Of a DNA stretch of 64,000 nucleotides, positions 18,047 through 25,076 are shown piece by piece (position 1 is the stretch's first letter; every line of letters starts with the position of its first letter). This stretch comes from Streptomyces sp. GESEQ-4 (GTDB lineage Bacteria > Actinomycetota > Actinomycetes > Streptomycetales > Streptomycetaceae). The notes below the pieces were generated by a model. It did not search any database and was not told the DNA's origin. It was given only the letters and a program-made list of their open reading frames with translations. The DNA lies in assembly GCF_017948455.1 (NCBI RefSeq), contig NZ_JAFFSU010000007.1, forward strand, positions 124,001-188,000, read 5' to 3'. Both the position numbers and the translations under genes were made by a program.

Positions 18047-18055
18047 AATGAACGG

Positions 18056-18817
18056 GTGACCCCCGAACAGCCCGAACAACCCGAGCGGCCGGAGCAGTAC
18101 GAACAACCCGAGGAACGCGGCAAGCCGATCGGCCGCCGGGTCCTCCTCGGCACCCTCGGCCTGGGCGCGCTCGGCGTGGTCGCCGCGCCCACCCTCCAGC
18201 GCGGCCTGGAGTCCTTCCTCGGCAACGCGGCCGACAAGGACCCCACGGGCCTGACCGGCCTGCTCCCGAACGGCGGCGGCTTCCGCTACTACTCGGTCGC
18301 GTCCTCCGTCCCCCACAAGAACGCCGGGAACTACCGGCTCACCGTCGACGGGCTGGTCGACCGCCCGCAGACCTACACCCTGGCCGACCTGCGGGCCCTG
18401 CCGCAGACCCGGATGGTCAAGGACGTGCAGTGCGTCACCGGCTGGCGCGTCCCGGACACACCCTTCGAGGGGGTACGCCTGTCCCGGTTGCTGGACGCCG
18501 CGGGAGTGCGCCCCACGGCCGGGGCGGTGCGTTTCACCTGCTTCGACGGCACCTACACGGAGAGCCTCACCCTCGACCAGGCCCGCCGCGCGGACGTCCT
18601 GGTCGCCCTGCGCATGCAGGACAAGGACCTCGGCCACTCCCACGGCGGCCCGGTCCGCCTCTACGTCGCCCCCATGTACTTCTACAAGTCGGCCAAGTGG
18701 CTCTCCGGCATCACCCTCACCGACGAGGTGAAGCCCGGCTACTGGGAGGAACGCGGCTACGACATCGACGCCTGGGTCGGCCGCTCGAACGGACGCGACG
18801 ATGAGCCTACGAGCTGA
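18056..18817 (+). CDS. Molybdopterin-dependent oxidoreductase, sulfite-oxidase fold (MsrP/YedY-like)
   Basis: A 253-residue protein. A charged Pro/Glu/Gln-rich leader (PEQPEQPERPEQ) precedes IGRRVLLGTLGLGALGVV, a twin-arginine-like signal or anchor. Cys126 in VQCVTGW is the expected molybdenum ligand, followed by FTCFDGTYTESL, LGHSHGGPVRLYVAPMYFYKSAKWL and DIDAWVGR. The next gene, overlapping by 17 bases, encodes a cytochrome-b-type membrane protein that would supply electrons. This is the MsrP/MsrQ-like layout, so repair of oxidised methionine or reduction of another S- or N-oxide outside the membrane is plausible. Confidence 0.85.
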   Translation: MTPEQPEQPERPEQYEQPEERGKPIGRRVLLGTLGLGALGVVAAPTLQRGLESFLGNAADKDPTGLTGLLPNGGGFRYYSVASSVPHKNAGNYRLTVDGLVDRPQTYTLADLRALPQTRMVKDVQCVTGWRVPDTPFEGVRLSRLLDAAGVRPTAGAVRFTCFDGTYTESLTLDQARRADVLVALRMQDKDLGHSHGGPVRLYVAPMYFYKSAKWLSGITLTDEVKPGYWEERGYDIDAWVGRSNGRDDEPTS

Positions 18818-19421
18818 GGCGCCGCCGGCCGCGGAGGTCCGCCGGTTCAGCCGGGCCGAACGGTGGGTGCACCGGCTGACCGCCGCGCTGATGGGTATCT
18901 GCGTGGTCACGGCGGCCGTGCTCTACCTGCCCGAACTCGCCGAACTCGTCGGCCGCCGCGAGCTGGTGGTCCGTATCCACGAATGGGCCGGACTCGCCCT
19001 GCCCGTCCCGGTGCTGGCCGGTCTCGTCTCCCGGGCCTTCCGCGCCGACCTGCGCTTCCTGAACCGCTTCGGCCCGCACGACCGGGTCTGGCTGCGCGCC
19101 GCCCTGCGCCGCGACAAGCGGGCGGCGGCCCGTCCGGCGGGCAAGTTCAACGCCGGGCAGAAGATCTACTCCGCCTGGATCGCCGGCGCCACGCTGGTGA
19201 TGCTGGGCACGGGCCTGATCATGTGGTTCACCCACCTCACCCCGCTGATGTGGCGCACCAGCGCGACCTTCGTCCACGACTGGCTCGCCCTCACCATCGG
19301 CATCGTCCTCGCCGGCCACATCGGCATGGCCCTGGCGGATCCGGAGGCCCGCCGCGGTCTGCGGACGGGTTCGGTGTCGCGGGAGTGGGCGGACCGGGAG
19401 CATCCGCTGTGGCGGCCGTGA
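18801..19421 (+). CDS. Cytochrome b/b6-type membrane electron donor
   Basis: A 206-residue protein with four predicted helices. It opens with FSRAERWVHRLTAALMGICVV; the helix-1 His (WVHR) and RIHEWAGLALPVPVL are typical heme-binding positions, and FVHDWLALTIGIVLAGHIGMAL supplies two more His residues in helix 4. It overlaps the preceding oxidoreductase gene by 17 bases, which argues strongly for a two-subunit complex. It likely carries quinol-derived electrons to the molybdenum subunit. Confidence 0.85.
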   Translation: MSLRAEAPPAAEVRRFSRAERWVHRLTAALMGICVVTAAVLYLPELAELVGRRELVVRIHEWAGLALPVPVLAGLVSRAFRADLRFLNRFGPHDRVWLRAALRRDKRAAARPAGKFNAGQKIYSAWIAGATLVMLGTGLIMWFTHLTPLMWRTSATFVHDWLALTIGIVLAGHIGMALADPEARRGLRTGSVSREWADREHPLWRP

Positions 19422-19454
19422 ACGCGGTCGCTCACGGGACGGGATCGCGGAGGA

Positions 19455-19479
19455 CTCCGCCGGCGACGGGCCGGCGGAG
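19455..19479. terminator. Bidirectional hairpin between cytochrome b gene and idonate dehydrogenase remnant
   Basis: CTCCGCCGGC (19455-19464) and GCCGGCGGAG (19470-19479) form a perfect 10-bp stem with a five-base loop. It lies between two convergent ends and could terminate both. Confidence 0.6.
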
Positions 19480-19512
19480 CTTGTCGTACTGGGGGCGATG
19501 AGGGTGAAGGCG

Positions 19513-19641
19513 TCAGTTGCCGAAGTCGAGCAGCACCTTGCACGAGCGGCTCCGGTCCGCCGCGAGGGCGAAGGCCGATTCCGCCTCCCGTACCGGCACC
19601 ACCGCACTCACCAGCCCGTCGAACGACGGCTCCACAGCGAG
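19513..19641 (-). pseudogene. Truncated zinc-type dehydrogenase (L-idonate 5-dehydrogenase-like), C-terminal remnant
   Basis: Only the last ~40 codons remain, reading AVEPSFDGLVSAVVPVREAE, then SAFALAADRSRSCKVLLDF. This matches the C-terminus of zinc-dependent alcohol/idonate dehydrogenases as I know them. Upstream of codon ~62 of the open frame the sequence loses all resemblance and enters the TnpB element. The catalytic zinc and NAD-binding domains are missing, so the gene is dead. Its position downstream of gntP and gntK on the same strand fits a former idonate/gluconate operon, and the TnpB element separates the remnant from the intact genes. Confidence 0.65.
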
Positions 19642-21425
19642 CCCGAAGGAGGCTGGGCCCGACCTGCGCCGTTTCGGCATCCCGAGAGGGGAACAGGAAT
19701 TCCTGCCTCGAATGCGTGACCTTTGCGAGCGGGCCTCGTTGGACGCCATGACGGGGTCAACGGGGCGGGGGTGGGGAAGTGGGAGGGCTGCGGACGATCG
19801 CTGCGCCATTCGTGGCGTCCGCACCGGCCGCGGTCGCTGTCCGCACCCGGATCAAGCACCTCAGTGCGCAGGACGAGAAGGTTCTTGAGCTGGTCGGCGT
19901 GCATCTGGGCGCGCTCGCGTCGGGGGACCTCAAGGCGCGCTGCGCGGACGGACTGGAGCACTCCGCCGAGGCATGGGCGGCCCGCAAGCGGGGGTTGACG
20001 GCGGTTTCGTCGGCGCGCTGGGCCGGGACGATCACTAAGGCGTCGCACGACCAGTGGGCACTGGCACGGCGCGGCCAGCTTGCCCACATCCACGACCTGG
20101 AGGCTGGCATTGCCGCGATCACGCACCGGCTTTCCCTCCCGGTCGGGGCGAAGGGGACGAAGAAGGCGCCGGGGGGATACCGCTCGCGGCGCGAGTGGCA
20201 CGCCAAGTCCCGTCGTTTGCAGGCCCTTCAGGACCGGCTGGAGAAGGAGCGGGCCGACCGCGAGGCCGGGGTGGTTCACGTGGTGCGCGGCGGCAAGCGC
20301 CTGGCCCGCACCCGCCACCATCTGGATTTGGCGCAACTGACCGAGGACCAGTGGCGCACACGGTGGCAGGCCGAGCGCTGGTTCCTCACAGCGGACGGCG
20401 AGTCCGGCAAGCGGTACGGCAACGAGACCATCCGCATCACCCCCGGCGGCGACGTGAGCATCAAACTTCCCGCCCCGCTGACGGGCCTGGCCAATGCCCC
20501 GCACGGCCGGTACGTCCTGACCGGCACGGTGCGCTTCGCCCACCGGGGCGGCGAGTGGGCCGACCGCGTCGAAGCCAACCGGGCCGTCGCCTACCGCCTC
20601 CACTACGACTCCGGGCGCGACCGCTGGTACGTGACCGCCTCCTGGCAGCTCCCGCCCACCCCGGCTATCCCCATCGAGGCCGCGCTCGCCGAGGGGGTGG
20701 TCGCGGTGGACACCAACACCGACCACCTGGCCGCCTGGCGCCTGGACGTGCACGGCAACCCGATCGGCGAGCCGCGCCGTTTCTCCTACGACCTGTCCGG
20801 CACCCGCGAGCATCGCGATGCCCAGGTCCGCCACGCCCTCACCCGGCTTCTGCACTGGGCCCGCACCTGCGGCGTGAAGGCGATTGCCGTCGAGGATCTG
20901 GACTTCACGGCGGAGAAGACCCGCGAGAAGCACGGTCGCAGGAAGTGGTTCCGGCGGCTGATCTCCGGCGTGCCCACGGCCCGGCTGCGGGCACGCCTCA
21001 CCTCCATGGCCGACCGCATGGGCATTGCCATCATCGCCGTGGACCCGGCCTACACCAGCCGCTGGGGCGCCCAGCACTGGCAGAAACCCCTTACCAGCAT
21101 CAACCGCAAGACGACTCGCCACGACGCGGCAGCCGTGGCGATCGGCAGGCACGCCCAAGGGCACCCGATCCGGCGACGGACGGCACCGCCCCTGCACGAC
21201 CGGAGTGATCGTGTAGGGCATCGGACCGTCCAGGCCTCATCGGGGACCTCTTGGCGTGAGGAACCCCACCCCCGCATGCCCGGACCACGGACGAGATCCG
21301 TGCGGGCCGGATGCGGAGCGAACGCGGGGAACCAGGACGCCCAACACTGTTCGGGGCGTTCGGCTGAGCATGAGCCCTGGCACCAGGACTCACTCCCGCT
21401 CAGTCTCTAGGAACCGTGAGCCGTC
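19642..21425 (+). mobile_element. IS200/IS605-type element carrying tnpB only
   Basis: A unit with a tnpB gene and no tnpA transposase of the Y1/HUH type. The left limit is set by where idonate dehydrogenase homology stops, and the right limit by the end of the CTCAGTCTCTAGGAACCGTG sequence downstream of tnpB. Both limits are estimates. No terminal inverted repeats or target duplication are visible, as expected for this family. Elements of this type need a TnpA supplied in trans to move. Confidence 0.6.
19779..21410 (+). CDS. tnpB: TnpB-family RNA-guided nuclease (IS605 OrfB), zinc-finger-less type
   Basis: A 543-residue protein with a TnpB-like RuvC core. Asp311 (VVAVDTNTDHLA), Glu372 (IAVEDLDF) and Asp449 (TTRHDAAAVAIG) fit the RuvC-I, -II and -III acidic residues. 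The helical N-terminal half (residues ~20-300) includes GYRSRREWHAKSRRLQALQ, as in the OrfB family. Between RuvC-II and -III the segment DPAYTSRWGAQHWQKPL stands where canonical TnpB has paired CxxC motifs; no cysteines remain there. About 95 residues follow RuvC-III and look non-conserved. GTG 19779 is the first start in the frame. TnpB proteins cut DNA guided by an omega RNA from the element's right end. Confidence 0.75.
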   Translation: MGGLRTIAAPFVASAPAAVAVRTRIKHLSAQDEKVLELVGVHLGALASGDLKARCADGLEHSAEAWAARKRGLTAVSSARWAGTITKASHDQWALARRGQLAHIHDLEAGIAAITHRLSLPVGAKGTKKAPGGYRSRREWHAKSRRLQALQDRLEKERADREAGVVHVVRGGKRLARTRHHLDLAQLTEDQWRTRWQAERWFLTADGESGKRYGNETIRITPGGDVSIKLPAPLTGLANAPHGRYVLTGTVRFAHRGGEWADRVEANRAVAYRLHYDSGRDRWYVTASWQLPPTPAIPIEAALAEGVVAVDTNTDHLAAWRLDVHGNPIGEPRRFSYDLSGTREHRDAQVRHALTRLLHWARTCGVKAIAVEDLDFTAEKTREKHGRRKWFRRLISGVPTARLRARLTSMADRMGIAIIAVDPAYTSRWGAQHWQKPLTSINRKTTRHDAAAVAIGRHAQGHPIRRRTAPPLHDRSDRVGHRTVQASSGTSWREEPHPRMPGPRTRSVRAGCGANAGNQDAQHCSGRSAEHEPWHQDSLPLSL

Positions 21426-21440
21426 ATCGTCGTACGCCTC

Positions 21441-22838
21441 CTAAATCACCAGGGACAACAGCAGGACGATGCCGCCCGCGACCACCGAGATGATCGTCTC
21501 CATGACGGACCAGGTCTTGATGGTCTGGCCCACGGTCAGGCCGAAGTACTCCTTCACCAGCCAGAATCCGGCGTCGTTGACATGGCTGAAGAAGAGCGAG
21601 CCGGCGCCGATGGCGAGGACCAGCAGGGCGGTCTCCGTGGTGGACATGCCGGCCGCGAGCGGGGCGACCAGACCGGCCGCCGAGACCGTGGCCACCGTCG
21701 CCGAACCGGTCGCGAGCCGGATCGCCACCGCGATCAGCCAGGCCAGCAGCAGGGCCGGGATCGACCAGTCCTCGGAGATCTCCAGGATCATCTGGCCCAC
21801 GCCGGAGTCGATCAGCGTCTGCTTGAAGCCGCCGCCCGCGCCGACGATCAGCAGGATGCCCGCGATGGGCGCGAGGCCCTTCTCGACCAGCCCGGAGACC
21901 CGCTCCTTGGCGAAGCCCGCGGGCCGCAGCAGCGTGAAGATGCCCAGCAGCACGGAGGCGAGCAGGGCGATCAGCGGGGAGCCTATGACGTCGAAGATGC
22001 GCTGCGTGGTGTTCTCGGGGTCGTCGATGACGATGTCGACGAGCGCCTTGGACAGCATCAGGACGACCGGCAGCAGGATGGTGGTGAGGGTCGCGCCGAA
22101 GCCGGGGCGGTTCTCCAACTCCTCGGAGGCGCGCTGCGGGATCATCTTGTCGGGGGCGGGGACGTCGACCCAGCGGGCCGCGTACCGCGAGAACAGCGGG
22201 CCGGCGATGATCACCGTCGGGATGGCGACGAGCACGCCGAGCGCCAGCGTGACACCCAGGTTGGCTTGGACCGCGTCGATCGCGACCAGCGGGCCGGGGT
22301 GCGGCGGCACCAGGCCGTGCATCACGGACAGGCCCGCGAGCGCCGGGATGCCGATGCGCATCAGGGAGTAGTTGCCGCGCTTGGCGACCATCAGCACGAC
22401 CGGGATCAGCAGGACGACACCGACCTCGAAGAACAGCGGCAGACCGATCACGGAGGCGATCAGCACCATCGCCCACGGCATCGAACGGCCGCTCGCCTTC
22501 GCGAGGATCGTGTCGACGATCTCGTCCGCGCCGCCGGAGTCGGCGAGCATCTTGCCGAGGATCGCGCCCAGCGCGATCAGGACGCCCACGCCCGCGACCG
22601 TGGTCCCGAGTCCGGTGGTGAAGCTGGTGATCGCCTTGTCCAGCGGCGCCCCGGCGAACGCGCCGAGCGCCAGCGACCCGATGGTCAGCGACAGAAAGGC
22701 GTGCAGCTTGAACTTGGTGATGAGCAGGACGATGACGGCGATGCCCGCCAGGACGGCGATGCCCAGCTGAGCGTGGCCGGCCGAGGTGATGGGCTCGACG
22801 GTGTCCGCTGCCAGCAGCTCGGCGTTGAGTCTGGTCAC
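21441..22838 (-). CDS. gntP: GntP-family gluconate:H+ symporter
   Basis: A 465-residue permease with about 12-14 helices. The N-terminal block (HAQLGIAVLAGIAVIVLLI), GLGTTVAGVGVLIALGAILG, and MVLIASVIGLPLFFEVGVVL with the GLVPPHPGPL motif are characteristic of gluconate permeases. GTG start preceded by AAGGGAAC. It follows gntK by 70 bases on the same strand, and the kinase would phosphorylate the imported gluconate. The TnpB element begins 30 bases beyond its stop codon. Confidence 0.9.
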   Translation of the reverse strand: MTRLNAELLAADTVEPITSAGHAQLGIAVLAGIAVIVLLITKFKLHAFLSLTIGSLALGAFAGAPLDKAITSFTTGLGTTVAGVGVLIALGAILGKMLADSGGADEIVDTILAKASGRSMPWAMVLIASVIGLPLFFEVGVVLLIPVVLMVAKRGNYSLMRIGIPALAGLSVMHGLVPPHPGPLVAIDAVQANLGVTLALGVLVAIPTVIIAGPLFSRYAARWVDVPAPDKMIPQRASEELENRPGFGATLTTILLPVVLMLSKALVDIVIDDPENTTQRIFDVIGSPLIALLASVLLGIFTLLRPAGFAKERVSGLVEKGLAPIAGILLIVGAGGGFKQTLIDSGVGQMILEISEDWSIPALLLAWLIAVAIRLATGSATVATVSAAGLVAPLAAGMSTTETALLVLAIGAGSLFFSHVNDAGFWLVKEYFGLTVGQTIKTWSVMETIISVVAGGIVLLLSLVI

Positions 22839-22908
22839 GGGTGTTCCCTTGCAGGTACGGGGATGGGGGGAGGGGCGTGGGGGGCCCGGATCACCGGGAG
22901 AATCGGGG

Positions 22909-23436
22909 TTACTGCGTCGGCTCGGGGAGCGCCGCGAGGGCGGTCATGGCTCGCTCGGTGATCTCCTCGGGGCTGCCGGAGACGTCCACCGCGACGCCCG
23001 CCTCGTCCGGCTCCAGCGGCTGGAGCGTGGCGAACTGGGAGTCGAGGAGGGCCGTCGGCATGAAGTGGCCCTGGCGGTGTGCCATCCGGTCCTCGATGAG
23101 GGCACGGTCGCCGGTGAGGTGCACGAAGACGATGCCGGGAGCCGCGGCCCGCAGCCGGTCGCGGTACGACCGCTTCAGCGCGGAGCAGCTGACCGCCCCG
23201 CCGAGTCCCGCCCGCCCGTGCGCCCAGGAGCCGATGGCGTCCAGCCAGGGCCACCGGTCCTCGTCGGTGAGCGGGGTGCCGGCCGACATCTTGGCGATGT
23301 TGGCCGGCGGATGGAAGTCGTCGCCCTCGGCGTACGGGACACCGAGCCGGGCGGCGAGCAGGGGACCGATGGTGGTCTTGCCGGTGCCCGCGACACCCAT
23401 GACCACGACGACATGGGGGGAACGCAGCTGCTTCAT
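22909..23436 (-). CDS. gntK: Gluconokinase
   Basis: A 175-residue kinase that converts gluconate to 6-phosphogluconate using ATP. The Walker A loop is GVAGTGKTT near residues 14-22. EGDDFHPPANIAKMSAGTPL and DEDRWPWLDAIG are the diagnostic GntK substrate and lid blocks, and CSALKRSYRDRLR is also conserved. I use the ATG at 23436 (MKQLRSPHVVVVMG); an in-frame ATG eight codons upstream at 23460 is possible. It is divergent from gntR, and the shared intergenic region probably holds the operator. Confidence 0.92.
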   Translation of the reverse strand: MKQLRSPHVVVVMGVAGTGKTTIGPLLAARLGVPYAEGDDFHPPANIAKMSAGTPLTDEDRWPWLDAIGSWAHGRAGLGGAVSCSALKRSYRDRLRAAAPGIVFVHLTGDRALIEDRMAHRQGHFMPTALLDSQFATLQPLEPDEAGVAVDVSGSPEEITERAMTALAALPEPTQ

Positions 23437-23541
23437 CGTGCTCTCACTGTCTGCATGCATGTCTCCGTCGACACGTGCCTCGAAAAATCTGAATGAACTG
23501 AAGCTCATTAGGTACGACGAATTCAAGAGTCTGTGACAAAT

Positions 23542-23552
23542 AAGTCTGACTT
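23542..23552. promoter_or_regulatory. Candidate GntR operator between gntK and gntR
   Basis: AAGTCTGACTT is a perfect palindrome with five-base arms, lying in an AT-richer 23480-23560 stretch between the divergent genes. A second imperfect dyad, ATGAACTGAAGCTCAT, lies nearby to its left. Assignment to GntR rests only on position. Confidence 0.35.
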
Positions 23553-23586
23553 TTTGATTCCGTGACCTTCCCCGTACGCTGAGTGC

Positions 23587-24288
23587 ATGAGCGCACCGGG
23601 CCGGGGGCTGCACGGCCATGTACTGGAATCCCTCGGCCCCGCGATCACCGCGGGCGAGTACCCGCCGGGCAGTGTCCTGCGCACGGACGAACTTGCCCAG
23701 CGGTTCGACGTGTCACGCTCGGTGATGCGCGAGGCGGTCCGCGTCCTCGAGTCCATGCACCTGGTCGAGTCCCGCCGCCGCGTGGGCGTGACGGTCCGCC
23801 CCAAGGCGGAGTGGAATGTGTACGACCCTCAGGTCATCCGCTGGCGGCTGGACGGCGCCGACCGTCCCCGGCAACTGCGCTCCCTCACCGTGCTGCGTTC
23901 CGCGATCGAACCGGTCGCCGCGGGCCTCGCCGCCAAGCACGCCACCGCCGAGCAGTGCGCCGAACTCACCGAGTGCGCCCTCGGCATGGTCGCCCACTCC
24001 AAGGGCCACCAGCTGGAGGGCTACCTCCTCCACGACGTCGCCTTCCACCGCGTGATCCTCAACGCCTCCGGGAACGAGATGTTCGCCCGCCTCGGAGACG
24101 TCGTCGCCGAGGTTCTCGCGGGCCGCACCCATCACGACGTCATGTTCGACGACCCCGACCCGGCCGCCGTCACCCTGCACGTCCAGGTCGCCGAGGCGGT
24201 CCGCGCGGGCGACGCGGCCCGCGCCGAACACCTGACGAGGGAAATCACCGAGGGCGCCCTCCAGGAACTGGACATCCTCGCGCCCTAG
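23587..24288 (+). CDS. gntR: FadR/GntR-subfamily regulator of gluconate uptake
   Basis: A 233-residue regulator. The winged HTH occupies residues ~10-75 (YPPGSVLRTDELAQRFDVSR, then SVMREAVRVLESMHLVESRR). The FCD ligand domain covers ~90-225, with VLRSAIEPVAAGLAA, DVAFHRVILNASGNEMF and HVQVAEAVRAGD supplying the metal/ligand His and Asp/Glu residues. No clear ribosome site precedes the ATG at 23587, so the message may be leaderless or weakly translated. Divergent from gntK/gntP, it is expected to repress them until gluconate or its phosphate binds. Confidence 0.9.
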   Translation: MSAPGRGLHGHVLESLGPAITAGEYPPGSVLRTDELAQRFDVSRSVMREAVRVLESMHLVESRRRVGVTVRPKAEWNVYDPQVIRWRLDGADRPRQLRSLTVLRSAIEPVAAGLAAKHATAEQCAELTECALGMVAHSKGHQLEGYLLHDVAFHRVILNASGNEMFARLGDVVAEVLAGRTHHDVMFDDPDPAAVTLHVQVAEAVRAGDAARAEHLTREITEGALQELDILAP

Positions 24289-24710
24289 TCGGCCAGGAAC
24301 TCCCCGTCCACGTACACCCACGCCCCGTCCACCCGCTCGAACCGGCTGCGCTCGTGCAGTGAGCCGCCCCGGTACGAGGCGCGGAAGGTGACCGTCCCGC
24401 TGGAGTGGAACGCCGACCCTTCGCCCGTGCCGAGGATCTCCAGCCCCGTCCACTTCATCCCGGGATCGAACTCGACCCGCTCGGGCCGCGTCCGCGGATG
24501 CCAGGTGCGCAGCAGATGCGCCTCGTCCCGTTTCGTAAAAGCGCTGTAACGCGAGCGCATCAGCGCCTCCGCGGTCGGTGCCGCCGCGTCACCCCGATGA
24601 AACCGGCCACAGCACTTCTCGTACGTCTCCGCAAGACCGCACGGACAGGAACGTGTGTGCGCGGCGAAGGAAGCGCGTTCTGGCCGGTGAGCCGCGTTGC
24701 GTCGGGACAT
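24285..24710 (-). CDS. YchJ-family (UPF0225) SEC-C-type protein
   Basis: A 141-residue protein. The N-terminal SCPCGLAETYEKCCGRFHRG is a SEC-C-like zinc motif (CxC...CC/H). AEALMRSRYSAFTKRDEAHLLRTWHP and the closing FERVDGAWVYVDGE are typical of YchJ. ATG 24710 is chosen because GGAGGC lies directly upstream; the 32 codons before it do not resemble the family. Its end overlaps gntR by four bases (convergent). Biochemical role unknown. Confidence 0.88.
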   Translation of the reverse strand: MSRRNAAHRPERASFAAHTRSCPCGLAETYEKCCGRFHRGDAAAPTAEALMRSRYSAFTKRDEAHLLRTWHPRTRPERVEFDPGMKWTGLEILGTGEGSAFHSSGTVTFRASYRGGSLHERSRFERVDGAWVYVDGEFLAD

Positions 24711-25076
24711 GCCTCCATTCTGCTGCAACACCGGGTGTGAAGAGATCGTGGAGCATCCGTTCCGACACGCGCACATCGTGTGCGAGTCATGTTCGGCACC
24801 CTCCATCGAACCTCCCTCAGGGCTGGCGTGAACACGCCTTGTATGCCAACTGCATACTCACCAAGGTGGGTTGCGCACATGAGCATCAGGAGTTACAAGC
24901 GCGCTGCTTGTCCTGGACGGCCGTCCGTCCGGGAACTGACGGGGGAAAGCTGATGCGGTGTCCGTGGACCGGCCGCGTAGTCACGCGCCGGGGTCTCCGC
25001 GTGCGCCGGAACGGAACTCACCCTCTGCCGCCTCTTGGTGCCTTTGACCGGTGCCTGAGAAGGGATTGGAGGGGGA
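24711..25076 (+). promoter_or_regulatory. 366-base leader/promoter region of the CIS operon
   Basis: Divergent space between the YchJ gene and the sheath gene. It holds a perfect inverted repeat at 24841-24857 and a possible 24-codon frame beginning at 24879 with AAGGTGGG upstream. A strong GGAGGGGG ribosome site sits immediately before the sheath ATG. No sigma-factor promoter can be named from sequence alone. As all downstream CIS genes are closely spaced on one strand, this region probably drives the whole system. Confidence 0.5.
24841..24857. promoter_or_regulatory. Inverted repeat GTATGC-n5-GCATAC upstream of the CIS operon
   Basis: GTATGCCAACTGCATAC has perfect six-base arms around five bases and lies about 220 bases before the sheath start. 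It may be a dimeric regulator site, but the protein is unknown. Confidence 0.4.

Noticed and set aside
24578..25076. Long plus-strand frame running from 24578 into the sheath and tube region
   Set aside because: It crosses the YchJ gene and the CIS leader and is Arg-rich without motifs; only its last part coincides with the true tube gene, which has its own start at 26963.
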